Shown piece after piece: positions 49,774-57,642 of a stretch of 64,000 nucleotides of DNA; position 1 is the first letter of the stretch, and each line of letters begins with the position of its first letter. A program made the position numbers and the translations under genes. The stretch spans positions 1,915,001 through 1,979,000 of the forward strand of contig NZ_CP071249.1 of NCBI RefSeq assembly GCF_024499055.1, in the 5' to 3' direction. The stretch is from Turicibacter bilis (GTDB lineage Bacteria > Bacillota_I > Bacilli_A > MOL361 > Turicibacteraceae). The notes beneath the pieces are model-generated. The model was not told where the DNA came from and ran no database searches. It was given only the letters and a program-made list of their open reading frames with translations.

Positions 49774-49836
49774 CCATTTTAATCGAAATATATTAAAATG
49801 AAGATAACATCTAGAAAGATAGGAGTTGGACTCACA

Positions 49837-51177
49837 ATGTTAATTTATAATACGTATACGCGTGAGAAAGAAGAATTTAAACCGATTGAAGAAAATAAGG
49901 TAAAAATGTATATTTGTGGACCAACCGTGTATAACTATATTCACATTGGAAATGCACGTCCTGTATTATTTTTCGACTTAGTTCATCGTTATTTTAAATA
50001 TTTAGGATATGAGGTTGAGTTTGTTTCAAACGTAACAGACGTGGATGATAAAATTATTAACCGTGCCATTGAAGAAGAAGTAACTGAAGCAGAGATTGCT
50101 GAAAAATATTTAAATTACTTTTTAGAATGTAATCAGCTATTAAATGCTTTACCATTCACTTCAATGCCAAAAGTAACTGAAAATATGGATGAGATGATTC
50201 AGTTCATTCATGAATTAGTTGAGCGTGGATTTGCTTATGCGGTTGATGGAGATGTGTACTTCCGTATTGATAAAGTACGTGAGTATGGTCAATTATCAGG
50301 AAAGAAAATTGAAGAGTTAGAAGTTGGAGCTCGTATCGCAGAAGATTCTAAAAAAGAGAACCCATTAGACTTTGTGTTATGGAAAAAAACTGATAAAGGA
50401 ATCACATGGGATTCGCCTTGGGGTGCGGGACGCCCAGGTTGGCATACGGAATGTGTGGTTATGATCGGAAAAGAATTTGGCGGTAAGATTGATATTCATG
50501 GTGGCGGAACAGACCTTCAATTCCCTCATCATGAAAATGAAATTGCTCAATCAATCTGTATGAATGGTCATAGCTTAGCAAATTACTGGATGCATGTGGG
50601 ACGTTTAGGTTTAAATAACGAAAAAATGAGTAAGTCTTTAGGAAATGTGATTAATGTTAAAGATTTAATTGAAGCAATTGATGCGAATGCCTTCCGTTTA
50701 TTCATGTTATCGGTTCATTATCGTCAACCAATTAACTACACAGAAGAAAATATTCAGTTAGCAGTGAAAGAGTGGCAAAAAATTAAATCAACGTTTGAAC
50801 AATTACACTTAAAACTTGATTTAGCCGAAGCATTAGAGGTGGAAGGAGAGGTCGTTCCTGAGATTGAAGATTTAATGCAACAATTTACAGCAGCACTTGA
50901 AGATGACTTCAATACATCAAATGCGATTACAAGTTTATACGGTGTGATTAAAGAAATTAATAAAATGACACGTGCAAAAGCAAGTGATGCAGCTTGTAAA
51001 TATGCCTTAATGACACTTCAAAATATGGCTTATATTTTTGGATTTGATTTAAGTAAGAAACGTTTAACTTTAGAAGAGCGCAAGTTAATGAAAGCTTGGG
51101 AAGAAGCACGCAAAGCGAAAGACTTTACGAAAGCAGATGAGCTAAGAGCACAATTACAGGCTTTAAATGTTTTATAA
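49837..51177 (+). CDS. cysS: cysteinyl-tRNA synthetase
   Basis: Class I synthetase for tRNA-Cys. The 446-residue protein has YNYIHIGNARP (HIGH type) and EKMSKSLGN (KMSKS) and zinc-binding residues including CGPTVY, GWHTEC and HHENE. ATG 49837 has AGGAG 11 bases upstream; the earlier ATG 49798 adds an unconserved extension. It precedes mrnC and rlmB as in many Bacillota. Confidence 0.95.
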   Translation: MLIYNTYTREKEEFKPIEENKVKMYICGPTVYNYIHIGNARPVLFFDLVHRYFKYLGYEVEFVSNVTDVDDKIINRAIEEEVTEAEIAEKYLNYFLECNQLLNALPFTSMPKVTENMDEMIQFIHELVERGFAYAVDGDVYFRIDKVREYGQLSGKKIEELEVGARIAEDSKKENPLDFVLWKKTDKGITWDSPWGAGRPGWHTECVVMIGKEFGGKIDIHGGGTDLQFPHHENEIAQSICMNGHSLANYWMHVGRLGLNNEKMSKSLGNVINVKDLIEAIDANAFRLFMLSVHYRQPINYTEENIQLAVKEWQKIKSTFEQLHLKLDLAEALEVEGEVVPEIEDLMQQFTAALEDDFNTSNAITSLYGVIKEINKMTRAKASDAACKYALMTLQNMAYIFGFDLSKKRLTLEERKLMKAWEEARKAKDFTKADELRAQLQALNVL

Positions 51178-51196
51178 AATGAGATATGATAATAAG

Positions 51197-51226
51197 GATT
51201 CCATTCGAAAGGATGGAGTCTTTTTT
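51197..51226 (+). terminator. cysS terminator
   Basis: GATTCCAT/ATGGAGTC stem with a T tract, 20 bases after the stop. Confidence 0.8.
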
Positions 51227-51398
51227 ATTGAATTTAAGAAAAGAGTTCATGTTTAGTGCCATTTATTAGAAGAGAAGATTAGAGTTTTTCGTAGAAATGA
51301 CTCGAATTCGTGAAAGTCACGGTTTGAATTGGCTTTTTCGTTAAAAGATAATGATTTAGTGTATAATAATGACGATATTAGAAAAGGCGCGTGAGAAG

Positions 51399-51791
51399 AT
51401 GGAAGTAAATCAAATGAATAGTACGATGTTAGCCTTTGTTGGAGATTCGTACTATGACTTAAAAGTTCGTGAGATGCTTTGTAGACGTGGGATTAATAAA
51501 CCAAATCGTCTGCATCAATTAGCAGTCAAATATGTTTCTGCTCATGCACAAGCCACGACTTTAGCTTATTTAATAGAACAAAATCTCTTAACAGAGAAGG
51601 AATTAGAAGTGGTTAAAAAAGGACGTAATACGAAAAGTCGTTCCGTTCCTAAAAATACGGATGTGTTAACTTATACCCATTCAACAGCGTTTGAAGCGTT
51701 AATTGGGTATTTATATTTAACGGAACAAGCACAACGATTAGATGAAATCGTGTCTTATAGTATCGAATTTAAAGATGGGGTGACAAACTAA
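51399..51791 (+). CDS. mrnC: Mini-ribonuclease III
   Basis: RNase III-like dimer that matures 23S rRNA in Bacillota. About 130 residues, catalytic domain only, with FVGDSYYDLKVRE, the KKGRNTKSRSVPKNTDVLTY segment, and the acidic motif STAFEALIGYLYL. The ATG at 51399 is preferred, because the ATG at 51369 lies just after a -10-like TATAAT (51362-51367) and would precede the likely transcript start. The start remains uncertain. The stop overlaps the rlmB start (TAATG). Confidence 0.85.
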   Translation: MEVNQMNSTMLAFVGDSYYDLKVREMLCRRGINKPNRLHQLAVKYVSAHAQATTLAYLIEQNLLTEKELEVVKKGRNTKSRSVPKNTDVLTYTHSTAFEALIGYLYLTEQAQRLDEIVSYSIEFKDGVTN

Positions 51792-52645
51792 TGGCGAAAC
51801 CAGTAAAAGGTGCGAAAAAAGATAAAGCATCAAAACGTGATTACAAACAAGCTCCTAAAAAAGAAGGAAAAGCTATTTCTAAAAAAGATAGCAATCGTGA
51901 AGTTATTTACGGAAAAAATACGGTGAATGAAGTATTAGAATCAAAACGCAAAGTCTTTGAAGTGATTGTTACTGATGCGGTTGCTCAACATGATGCGGGA
52001 TTAATGGAATTAGTGGAGAAACAAAACATTTCTTGCAAAGTATTACCTAAGCAAAAGTTTGAGCAAATGGCTAAAGATAAATATGATGTTAAAGGAAATC
52101 ATCAAGGTGTCTTAGCAATCGTTGAGCCATATGCATACATGCCTTTAAATGATTTAATCAAAAAGGCCACTCAAAAAGAAGAACCCGCGTTCATTCTGAT
52201 TTTAGATGGTCTTGAGGATCCACATAACTTAGGAGCGATTTTACGTACGGCTGATGCATCAGGTGTAGATGGAATTATTATTCGTAAAGACCGTTCAGTT
52301 GGATTAACAAGCACTGTTGCTAAATTATCAACGGGTGCTATTGAGCACGTCCCAGTGGCTTGTGTGGCTAACTTAACAGTAGCAATTAACCAGTTAAAGG
52401 AAGCGGGACTTTGGATTGCTGGAACTGATGCGAGTGAAGCACAAGATTACCGCACACTAGATGCTAGTTTACCGTTAGGTTTAGTCATCGGGAGTGAAGG
52501 AAAAGGAATGAGTCGTTTAGTACGTGAAGCGTGTGATTTCAAAGTTTATCTTCCAATGCGTGGTCACGTTACTTCGTTAAATGCATCAGTGGCAGCTGCC
52601 TTATTAATGTACGAAATTTATAATAAACGCAATCCTATTAAATAG
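51791..52645 (+). CDS. rlmB: 23S rRNA (Gm2251) 2'-O-methyltransferase
   Basis: SpoU-type methyltransferase. The 284-residue protein has a basic N-terminal tail, an L30e-like substrate-binding domain (about 35-110) and the SPOUT knot with ILDGLEDPHNLGAILRTAD, GLVIGSEGKGMSRL and MRGHVTSLNASVAAALL motifs. It overlaps mrnC by one base, so the two rRNA-processing genes are co-translated. Confidence 0.93.
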   Translation: MAKPVKGAKKDKASKRDYKQAPKKEGKAISKKDSNREVIYGKNTVNEVLESKRKVFEVIVTDAVAQHDAGLMELVEKQNISCKVLPKQKFEQMAKDKYDVKGNHQGVLAIVEPYAYMPLNDLIKKATQKEEPAFILILDGLEDPHNLGAILRTADASGVDGIIIRKDRSVGLTSTVAKLSTGAIEHVPVACVANLTVAINQLKEAGLWIAGTDASEAQDYRTLDASLPLGLVIGSEGKGMSRLVREACDFKVYLPMRGHVTSLNASVAAALLMYEIYNKRNPIK

Positions 52646-52663
52646 TGTCTTAGGAGGAATACG

Positions 52664-53266
52664 GTGAAGGTTGAATATAATGATTATGAGTTGGTATACT
52701 TAGTTCGTGAACAAAATGAAGCAGCTTTAGATATCCTCATCCAGAAATATTCGCCGCTAATTGGAAAAATCGCCTCTTCTTATTATGGAGTTGGATTCGA
52801 TTACGAGGACTTTTTTCAAGAAGGACGAATGGCATTTATCAAATCGATTTATACATTTGATGAAACATCCATTGCTAGTTTTTATTCTTATTCGATGACA
52901 TGTGTACGAAATGCGATTACGACTGCATATCGTAAAGCTAAACGAAGCGCTGGTTTAGATTTGTTAACTGATTATAGTGATCCGGTTTTACCAATAGCTT
53001 CTGAGGCACAAGTCTATTATTATTTAGATAGAGACCATAACACCTTGAATGAACGTCTACTTCTCGAATTTGCTTTAAGAGAAAAGGGGATTTTATCTGA
53101 ATTTGAAAAAACGTGTTTGAAATACTATTTATTAGATAATAATTATATTGAGATAGCAACGATTCTGAGTGTGCCCCCTAAAAAAGTAGATAATGCTTTG
53201 AGTCGATGCAAAAGTAAGTTAAAAAATTTAAATAAAATAAACTCATCTTCTGGGCAATGTTGCTAG
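52664..53266 (+). CDS. sigma-70 family factor (SigH-like)
   Basis: 200 residues with sigma region 2 (GVGFDYEDFFQEGRMAFIKSIYTFDET.. YSYSMTCVRNAI) and a C-terminal region 4 helix-turn-helix (NNYIEIATILSVPPKKVDNALSRCKSKLK). In Bacillus sigH occupies exactly this place between rlmB and rpmG-secE, so it is a SigH relative. It is weakly conserved, and its role in this organism is unknown. GTG 52664 follows TAGGAGG. Confidence 0.82.
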   Translation: MKVEYNDYELVYLVREQNEAALDILIQKYSPLIGKIASSYYGVGFDYEDFFQEGRMAFIKSIYTFDETSIASFYSYSMTCVRNAITTAYRKAKRSAGLDLLTDYSDPVLPIASEAQVYYYLDRDHNTLNERLLLEFALREKGILSEFEKTCLKYYLLDNNYIEIATILSVPPKKVDNALSRCKSKLKNLNKINSSSGQCC

Positions 53267-53271
53267 CTTTA

Positions 53272-53300
53272 TTGACAATGATGGTTGTTTTTGATAGAGT
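53272..53300 (+). promoter_or_regulatory. promoter of rpmG-secE-nusG
   Basis: Consensus TTGACA (53272-53277), a 17-base spacer, TAGAGT (53295-53300) preceded by TGA. It overlaps nothing coding and lies 38 bases before rpmG. Confidence 0.7.
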
Positions 53301-53337
53301 AGATGAAGTTAAGATATAAAAATTGTGAGGTCAAATA

Positions 53338-53487
53338 ATGCGCACAAAAGTAATTTTAGCTTGTGACGAATGTTTAAGTCGCAACTATTCAACGGTTAAA
53401 AATAAACAAACACACAGCGAGCGTCTTGTAGTTAAAAAATTCTGCAAGCGTTGTGGAAAACATACAATGCATAAGGAAACAAAATAA
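53338..53487 (+). CDS. rpmG: ribosomal protein bL33 (zinc-binding type)
   Basis: A 49-residue 50S protein with two Cys pairs (Cys9/Cys12 and Cys36/Cys39), that is the C+ zinc-ribbon form. ATG 53338 follows GTGAGG. It is the usual gene before secE. Confidence 0.93.
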   Translation: MRTKVILACDECLSRNYSTVKNKQTHSERLVVKKFCKRCGKHTMHKETK

Positions 53488-53509
53488 GAATAGTATAGGG
53501 GGCTACATG

Positions 53510-53689
53510 ATGAGTCAGGTAAAAGGGTTTTTTAAAGGTGTGTCTGCTGAATTAAAGAAGATTGCTTGGCCAACAGAAAAAGAGATGAAAACATATACAT
53601 TACAAGTATTAATCTTCGTAGTTGTATTATCAATCTTCTTCTTTGCTGTTGACTTAGTGATTTCCCAAGTAATGAGTTTACTAGGGTAG
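53510..53689 (+). CDS. secE: preprotein translocase subunit SecE
   Basis: A 59-residue single-pass subunit of the SecYEG channel: amphipathic helix (FFKGVSAELKKIAWPTEKE) followed by one membrane helix. ATG 53510 has GGGGG 7 bases before it; ATG 53507 is the alternative. Confidence 0.94.
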   Translation: MSQVKGFFKGVSAELKKIAWPTEKEMKTYTLQVLIFVVVLSIFFFAVDLVISQVMSLLG

Positions 53690-53701
53690 GAGGTCATGAT
53701 A

Positions 53702-54238
53702 GTGGAAAAACGTTGGTATGTTGTTCAAACGTATGCTGGTTATGAAAATAAAGTAATGACTAACTTATTAAAACGTATTGAAACAATGAATATGCAAGAC
53801 AAAATCTTCCGAGTATTGATTCCGGAAGAAAAAGAAGTAACAATCAAAGACGGTGTACGTAAAGAAAAGTTAAAGAAAACTTTCCCTGGTTACGTCTTAG
53901 TAGAAATGATCGATACAGATGATTCTTGGTACATGGTTCGTAACACACCAGGTGTAACTGGATTCTTAGGATCAAGTGGTAAAGGAACTCGTCCAGTTCC
54001 GCTTCCAACAGAAGAAATTATGCCAATTCTTAAGAAGATGGGTGTTACAAGTGTCGAAGTATCATTAGATATCGAAGTTGGACAACAAGTATTGGTTGCA
54101 GCTGGTCCATTCTCAGGACAAGTTGGAAAAATCGAATCAATCGACAAAGAACATGGTAAAGTTAGTGTGTTAGTGGATTTATTTGGACGCGAAACACCAG
54201 TCGAATTAGATTTCGGACAAATTTGTGAAGTCGAATAA
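53702..54238 (+). CDS. nusG: transcription termination/antitermination factor NusG
   Basis: 178 residues with the NGN domain (WYVVQTYAGYENKV; FPGYVLVEM; NTPGVTGFLG) and a C-terminal KOW domain (VGQQVLVAAGPFSGQVGKI). GTG 53702 is chosen, because GGAGG (53689-53693) is 8 bases upstream; ATG 53696 would be only 2 away. Confidence 0.95.
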   Translation: MEKRWYVVQTYAGYENKVMTNLLKRIETMNMQDKIFRVLIPEEKEVTIKDGVRKEKLKKTFPGYVLVEMIDTDDSWYMVRNTPGVTGFLGSSGKGTRPVPLPTEEIMPILKKMGVTSVEVSLDIEVGQQVLVAAGPFSGQVGKIESIDKEHGKVSVLVDLFGRETPVELDFGQICEVE

Positions 54239-54283
54239 AAAAAAATCTTGCCTAATATAAAAAAAGGTGATAAACTATCGTAG

Positions 54284-54333
54284 TTGATATGAGATTCATA
54301 TCAAGTGGGAGGGTGAAACACCCAAATAACCAC
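54284..54333 (+). promoter_or_regulatory. rplK leader, probable L1-binding mimic
   Basis: A hairpin TTGATATGA/TCATATCAA (54284-54304) is followed by GTGGGAGGG..CCC..CCAC (54305-54333). The GTGGGAGG/CCAC element matches the L1-binding stem of 23S rRNA (helix 76-77). A second such element occurs before rplA. L1 is the known repressor of L11-L1 operons. Confidence 0.6.
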
Positions 54334-54360
54334 ATCACGGACTTAGAGGAGGTGTGTCGC

Positions 54361-54786
54361 GTGGCAAAAGCAGTAAAAAGTATTGTTAAATTACAAATTC
54401 CTGCAGGAAAAGCAAATCCAGCTCCACCAGTAGGTCCAGCATTAGGACAAGCAGGTGCGAACATTCAAGGATTCTGTCAAGAATTCAATGAACGTACACG
54501 TGAACAAATGGGAAGTATTATCCCAGTAGTAATCACAGTTTATGAAGATCGTTCATTTACATTCATTACAAAAACTCCACCAGCATCAGACTTATTAAAG
54601 AAAGCTGCTGGAATTCAAAGTGGATCATCTTTACCTCACAAGGAAAAAGTTGCTACTTTAACTAAAGATCAAATTCGTGCTATCGCTGAGCAAAAAATGC
54701 CAGACTTAAACGCGAATACAGTAGAAGCTGCAATGCGTATTATTGAAGGTTCTGCAAGACAAATGGGAATCGTTGTAGAAGACTAA
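54361..54786 (+). CDS. rplK: ribosomal protein uL11
   Basis: 141 residues; N-terminal domain ([21 protein letters not shown]), C-terminal RNA-binding domain for the GTPase-associated centre. GTG 54361 has GAGGAGG upstream; the longer frame to 54289 is leader RNA. Confidence 0.96.
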   Translation: MAKAVKSIVKLQIPAGKANPAPPVGPALGQAGANIQGFCQEFNERTREQMGSIIPVVITVYEDRSFTFITKTPPASDLLKKAAGIQSGSSLPHKEKVATLTKDQIRAIAEQKMPDLNANTVEAAMRIIEGSARQMGIVVED

Positions 54787-54794
54787 TCTACCGT

Positions 54795-54846
54795 TTTAGG
54801 TTGTAGATTACAACCTAAATCTGTGGGAGGAGATTCCGTTAACCAC
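54795..54846 (+). promoter_or_regulatory. rplA leader, second L1-type element
   Basis: Hairpin TTTAGGTTG/CAACCTAAA, then GTGGGAGG..TCC..AACCAC (54823-54846), the same GTGGGAGG/CCAC pattern as before rplK. Confidence 0.55.
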
Positions 54847-54865
54847 AATTTAGGAGGTACTTAGA

Positions 54866-55561
54866 ATGGCTAAAAAAGGTAAAAAATTCATCGAAGCCAA
54901 AAAATTAGTTGATTCTACTACTTTATACTCTGTAGAAGAAGCTGTTGAATTAGTTAAGAAAACTAATGTTGCTAAATTTGATGCAACTGTAGATGTAGCT
55001 TTCCGTTTAGGAGTTGACCCACGTAAAGCGGATCAACAAATTCGTGGAGCTATGGTATTACCTCACGGAACTGGGAAAGTTCGTTCAGTATTAGTATTCG
55101 CTAAAGGTGAAAAAGCTAAAGAAGCTGAAGCGGCTGGAGCAGATTTCGTAGGAGATAGCGATATGATCAACAAAATCCAACAAGGTTGGATGGAGTTCGA
55201 TGTAGTTGTAGCTACTCCAGATATGATGGCTGAAGTTGGTAAATTAGGACGCGTTTTAGGACCACGTGGTTTAATGCCAAACCCTAAAACTGGTACTGTA
55301 ACAATGGATGTTACTAAAGCTGTTAATGAAATCAAAGCTGGTAAAGTAGAATACCGCGTTGATAAAGCTGGTAACGTACATGTTCCAATCGGAAAAGTAT
55401 CTTTCGAAGACCAAAAATTAGTTGAAAACTTCAAAGCTATCTTCGATACTATTTTAAAAGCTAAACCATCTGCAGCTAAAGGAACTTACGTGAAAAACAT
55501 CGCTGTTTCTTCAACTATGGGACCTGGTATCAAAGTTGCATCTGAATCATTAGAAAAATAA
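54866..55561 (+). CDS. rplA: ribosomal protein uL1
   Basis: 231 residues, two-domain L1 stalk protein ([23 protein letters not shown]-type start; [18 protein letters not shown] motif). It is the likely repressor that binds the leader elements upstream. ATG 54866 follows TAGGAGG. Confidence 0.96.
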   Translation: MAKKGKKFIEAKKLVDSTTLYSVEEAVELVKKTNVAKFDATVDVAFRLGVDPRKADQQIRGAMVLPHGTGKVRSVLVFAKGEKAKEAEAAGADFVGDSDMINKIQQGWMEFDVVVATPDMMAEVGKLGRVLGPRGLMPNPKTGTVTMDVTKAVNEIKAGKVEYRVDKAGNVHVPIGKVSFEDQKLVENFKAIFDTILKAKPSAAKGTYVKNIAVSSTMGPGIKVASESLEK

Positions 55562-55590
55562 TTTTTCTTATTGATAATTGAATAGAATTA

Positions 55591-55716
55591 CCGTAGACAG
55601 TAGGGGCCTTTGGCTTAATGATCCTACCGAGGTTTTGGATATATATATTATTTATTTTCATGCCTTAGTTACACCCTTCTGTCCACATTTTAGTGGGTAA
55701 AAGGGTTTTTCTACGG
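55591..55716 (+). promoter_or_regulatory. L10 leader (rplJL autoregulation)
   Basis: Matches the known L10 leader: GTAGACAGTAGGGGCC.., GGCTTAATGATCCTACCGAGG, and a closing helix CCGTAG (55591-55596)/CTACGG (55711-55716). A terminator-like stem ACCCTT/AAGGGT plus TTTTT (55672-55710) lies inside. L10(L12)4 binding to this leader represses rplJ-rplL. Confidence 0.88.
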
Positions 55717-55744
55717 ACTTAGACGAACATAGGAGGTGTGAATA

Positions 55745-56308
55745 ATGAGCGCTACTGCAATCGAAATGAAATCTCAATTAGTTGCTGAGTATGCAGCGCA
55801 ATTCAAAGAATCAGCTTCTTTAGTAGTTGTTGATTACCGCGGATTAACTGTTGCTGAAGTAACTGAATTACGTCAACAATTACGTGCTGAAGGTGTTGAA
55901 TTTAAAGTATTAAAAAACAATATCTCTCGTCGTGCTGTGACTGAAGCTGGATTCGAAGGTTTAGGTGAAGCATTCGTTGGTCCAACTGCTGTTGCATTCT
56001 CTAAAGAAGACGTTGTTGCACCTGCACGCGTATTATACAACTTCGCTAAAGAACACCAAGCTTTAGAATTAAAAGCTGGTTTAATCGAAGGATCTGTTGC
56101 TTCATTAGAGCAAGTTATGGAATTAGCTAAATTACCAAACCGCGAAGGTTTATTATCTATGTTACTTTCTGTATTACAAGCTCCAATGCGCAATATGGCA
56201 TGTGTTGTTAAAGCTGTTTCTGAACAAAAAGAAGCTGGTGTTGAAGCACCTGTAGCTGAGGCTGCTGCTGAAACAACTGAAGTGGCTGAAGAAGCTGCTG
56301 CTGAATAA
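55745..56308 (+). CDS. rplJ: ribosomal protein uL10
   Basis: 187 residues; N-terminal rRNA-binding domain ([21 protein letters not shown]) and C-terminal helix that carries L7/L12 dimers, with an Ala/Glu-rich tail. ATG 55745 has AGGAGGTG upstream. Confidence 0.95.
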   Translation: MSATAIEMKSQLVAEYAAQFKESASLVVVDYRGLTVAEVTELRQQLRAEGVEFKVLKNNISRRAVTEAGFEGLGEAFVGPTAVAFSKEDVVAPARVLYNFAKEHQALELKAGLIEGSVASLEQVMELAKLPNREGLLSMLLSVLQAPMRNMACVVKAVSEQKEAGVEAPVAEAAAETTEVAEEAAAE

Positions 56309-56371
56309 TTTTTGAAATTTAAACAATTAACCTAAAAGGGAAAAATCCCTAATTTGAAGGAGGAAAATAAA

Positions 56372-56737
56372 ATGGCAAAATTAACTGCTGCTGAAATGAT
56401 CGAAGCGATCAAAGAAATGTCAGTTTTAGAATTAAACGAATTAGTTAAAGCTATCGAAGAAGAATTTGGTGTAACTGCTGCTGCTCCTGTAGCTGTTGTT
56501 GGTGGAGCTGAAGCTGCTGCTGGACCATCTGAAGTAGATGTAATCTTAACAAACGCTGGAGCTAAAAAAATCGGTGTTATCAAAGTAGTTCGTGAAATCA
56601 CTGGATTAGGATTAAAAGAAGCTAAAGAATTAGTAGACGGAACTCCTGCTCCAATCAAAGAAAAAGTTTCTCCAGAAGAAGCTGAAGAATTAAAAGCTAA
56701 ATTAGAAGAAGCTGGAGCTACTGTTGAAGTTAAATAA
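56372..56737 (+). CDS. rplL: ribosomal protein bL12 (L7/L12)
   Basis: 121 residues: N-terminal dimer domain, Ala-rich hinge, C-terminal domain ([28 protein letters not shown]) that recruits translation GTPases. ATG 56372 has GGAGG 8 bases upstream; the frame to 56354 is not used. Confidence 0.97.
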   Translation: MAKLTAAEMIEAIKEMSVLELNELVKAIEEEFGVTAAAPVAVVGGAEAAAGPSEVDVILTNAGAKKIGVIKVVREITGLGLKEAKELVDGTPAPIKEKVSPEEAEELKAKLEEAGATVEVK

Positions 56738-56772
56738 TTAACTTTAATATAAGTTTCGCTGAAATATAAATA

Positions 56773-56807
56773 AAAACCTGAGTGTGTTTATCGCCTCAGG
56801 TTTTTAT
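56773..56807 (+). terminator. terminator after rplL
   Basis: AAAACCTGAG/CTCAGGTTTT stem and a T tract. Confidence 0.88.
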
Positions 56808-56913
56808 TTCATAAACATATAATGTAATAATTTACTTTAACATGGCAATAATAGAGCATGTAAAAATGTTCATATTCTCTAATTTTTAGGTAAAATCAAA
56901 AGGGGTTGTGATC

Positions 56914-57507
56914 ATGCATTATTATACTAACAATGTTAATGCTCGTTCGGACGAAAAGGACTTTGCTTACACACTTAGAGGGCATAAACTCAAATTCACA
57001 ACAGATATTGGGGTCTTTTCGAAGAGAGATGTTGACTTTGGTTCTAGACTTTTAGTAGAAAGCTTTACTGTTCCAGAAGTAGATGGGAATATTTTAGATG
57101 TTGGCTGTGGTTACGGACCTATCGGTTTGAGTTTAGCTAAAAGTTATGTAAATCGAAATATTCATATGGTAGATGTTAATCAACGAGCGTTAGAACTATC
57201 AAAAAAGAATGCACAGGATAATGGAATTTCAAATGCAACAATGTATGAAAGCTTTTGCTATGATGGTGTAGAAGGTGAATTCGCGGCTATTTTATCGAAT
57301 CCTCCAATCCGTGCAGGGAAAAAAGTTGTTCACGCTATTATTGAAGAAGCTAAAGAATATTTGGTTGAGAATGGTGAACTTTGGATAGTAATACAGAAAA
57401 AACAAGGCGCTCCATCTGCTAAAGCGAAAATGGAAGAAGTCTATGGGAATTGTGAAGTTGTCGACAAAGATAAAGGATATTTTATATTAAAGTCTATCAG
57501 ACGTTGA
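56914..57507 (+). CDS. class I SAM-dependent methyltransferase (RsmC-like)
   Basis: 197 residues, related to the small 16S rRNA (guanine) methyltransferase RsmC (YbxB in Bacillus, which has this same position before rpoB). SAM-binding ILDVGCGYGPIGLSLA and the catalytic SNPPIR motif are visible. ATG 56914 follows AGGGG (8 bases); GTG 56908 is less likely. Confidence 0.88.
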   Translation: MHYYTNNVNARSDEKDFAYTLRGHKLKFTTDIGVFSKRDVDFGSRLLVESFTVPEVDGNILDVGCGYGPIGLSLAKSYVNRNIHMVDVNQRALELSKKNAQDNGISNATMYESFCYDGVEGEFAAILSNPPIRAGKKVVHAIIEEAKEYLVENGELWIVIQKKQGAPSAKAKMEEVYGNCEVVDKDKGYFILKSIRR

Positions 57508-57532
57508 CACTATTGAAAAAATTTGATATTAT
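57504..57532 (+). promoter_or_regulatory. rpoBC promoter
   Basis: Consensus TTGACA (57504-57509), exactly 17 bases, TATTAT (57527-57532). The -35 overlaps the stop codon of the methyltransferase gene. Confidence 0.75.
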
Positions 57533-57541
57533 TATAAAATG

Positions 57542-57587
57542 CCTAATACTGCTTGTATTTTACATGTGCTAAGTCAAATACATTAGG
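57542..57587 (+). other. hairpin in the rpoB leader
   Basis: CCTAAT (57542-57547)/ATTAGG (57582-57587) enclosing GTATTT/AAATAC, right at the predicted 5' end of the rpoBC transcript. No T tract. Could stabilise or regulate the mRNA. Confidence 0.45.
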
Positions 57588-57642
57588 TGTTGAATAAAAA
57601 AAACAACAAAAGTTTACATAAACAAACAAAGAGGTGAAACGC

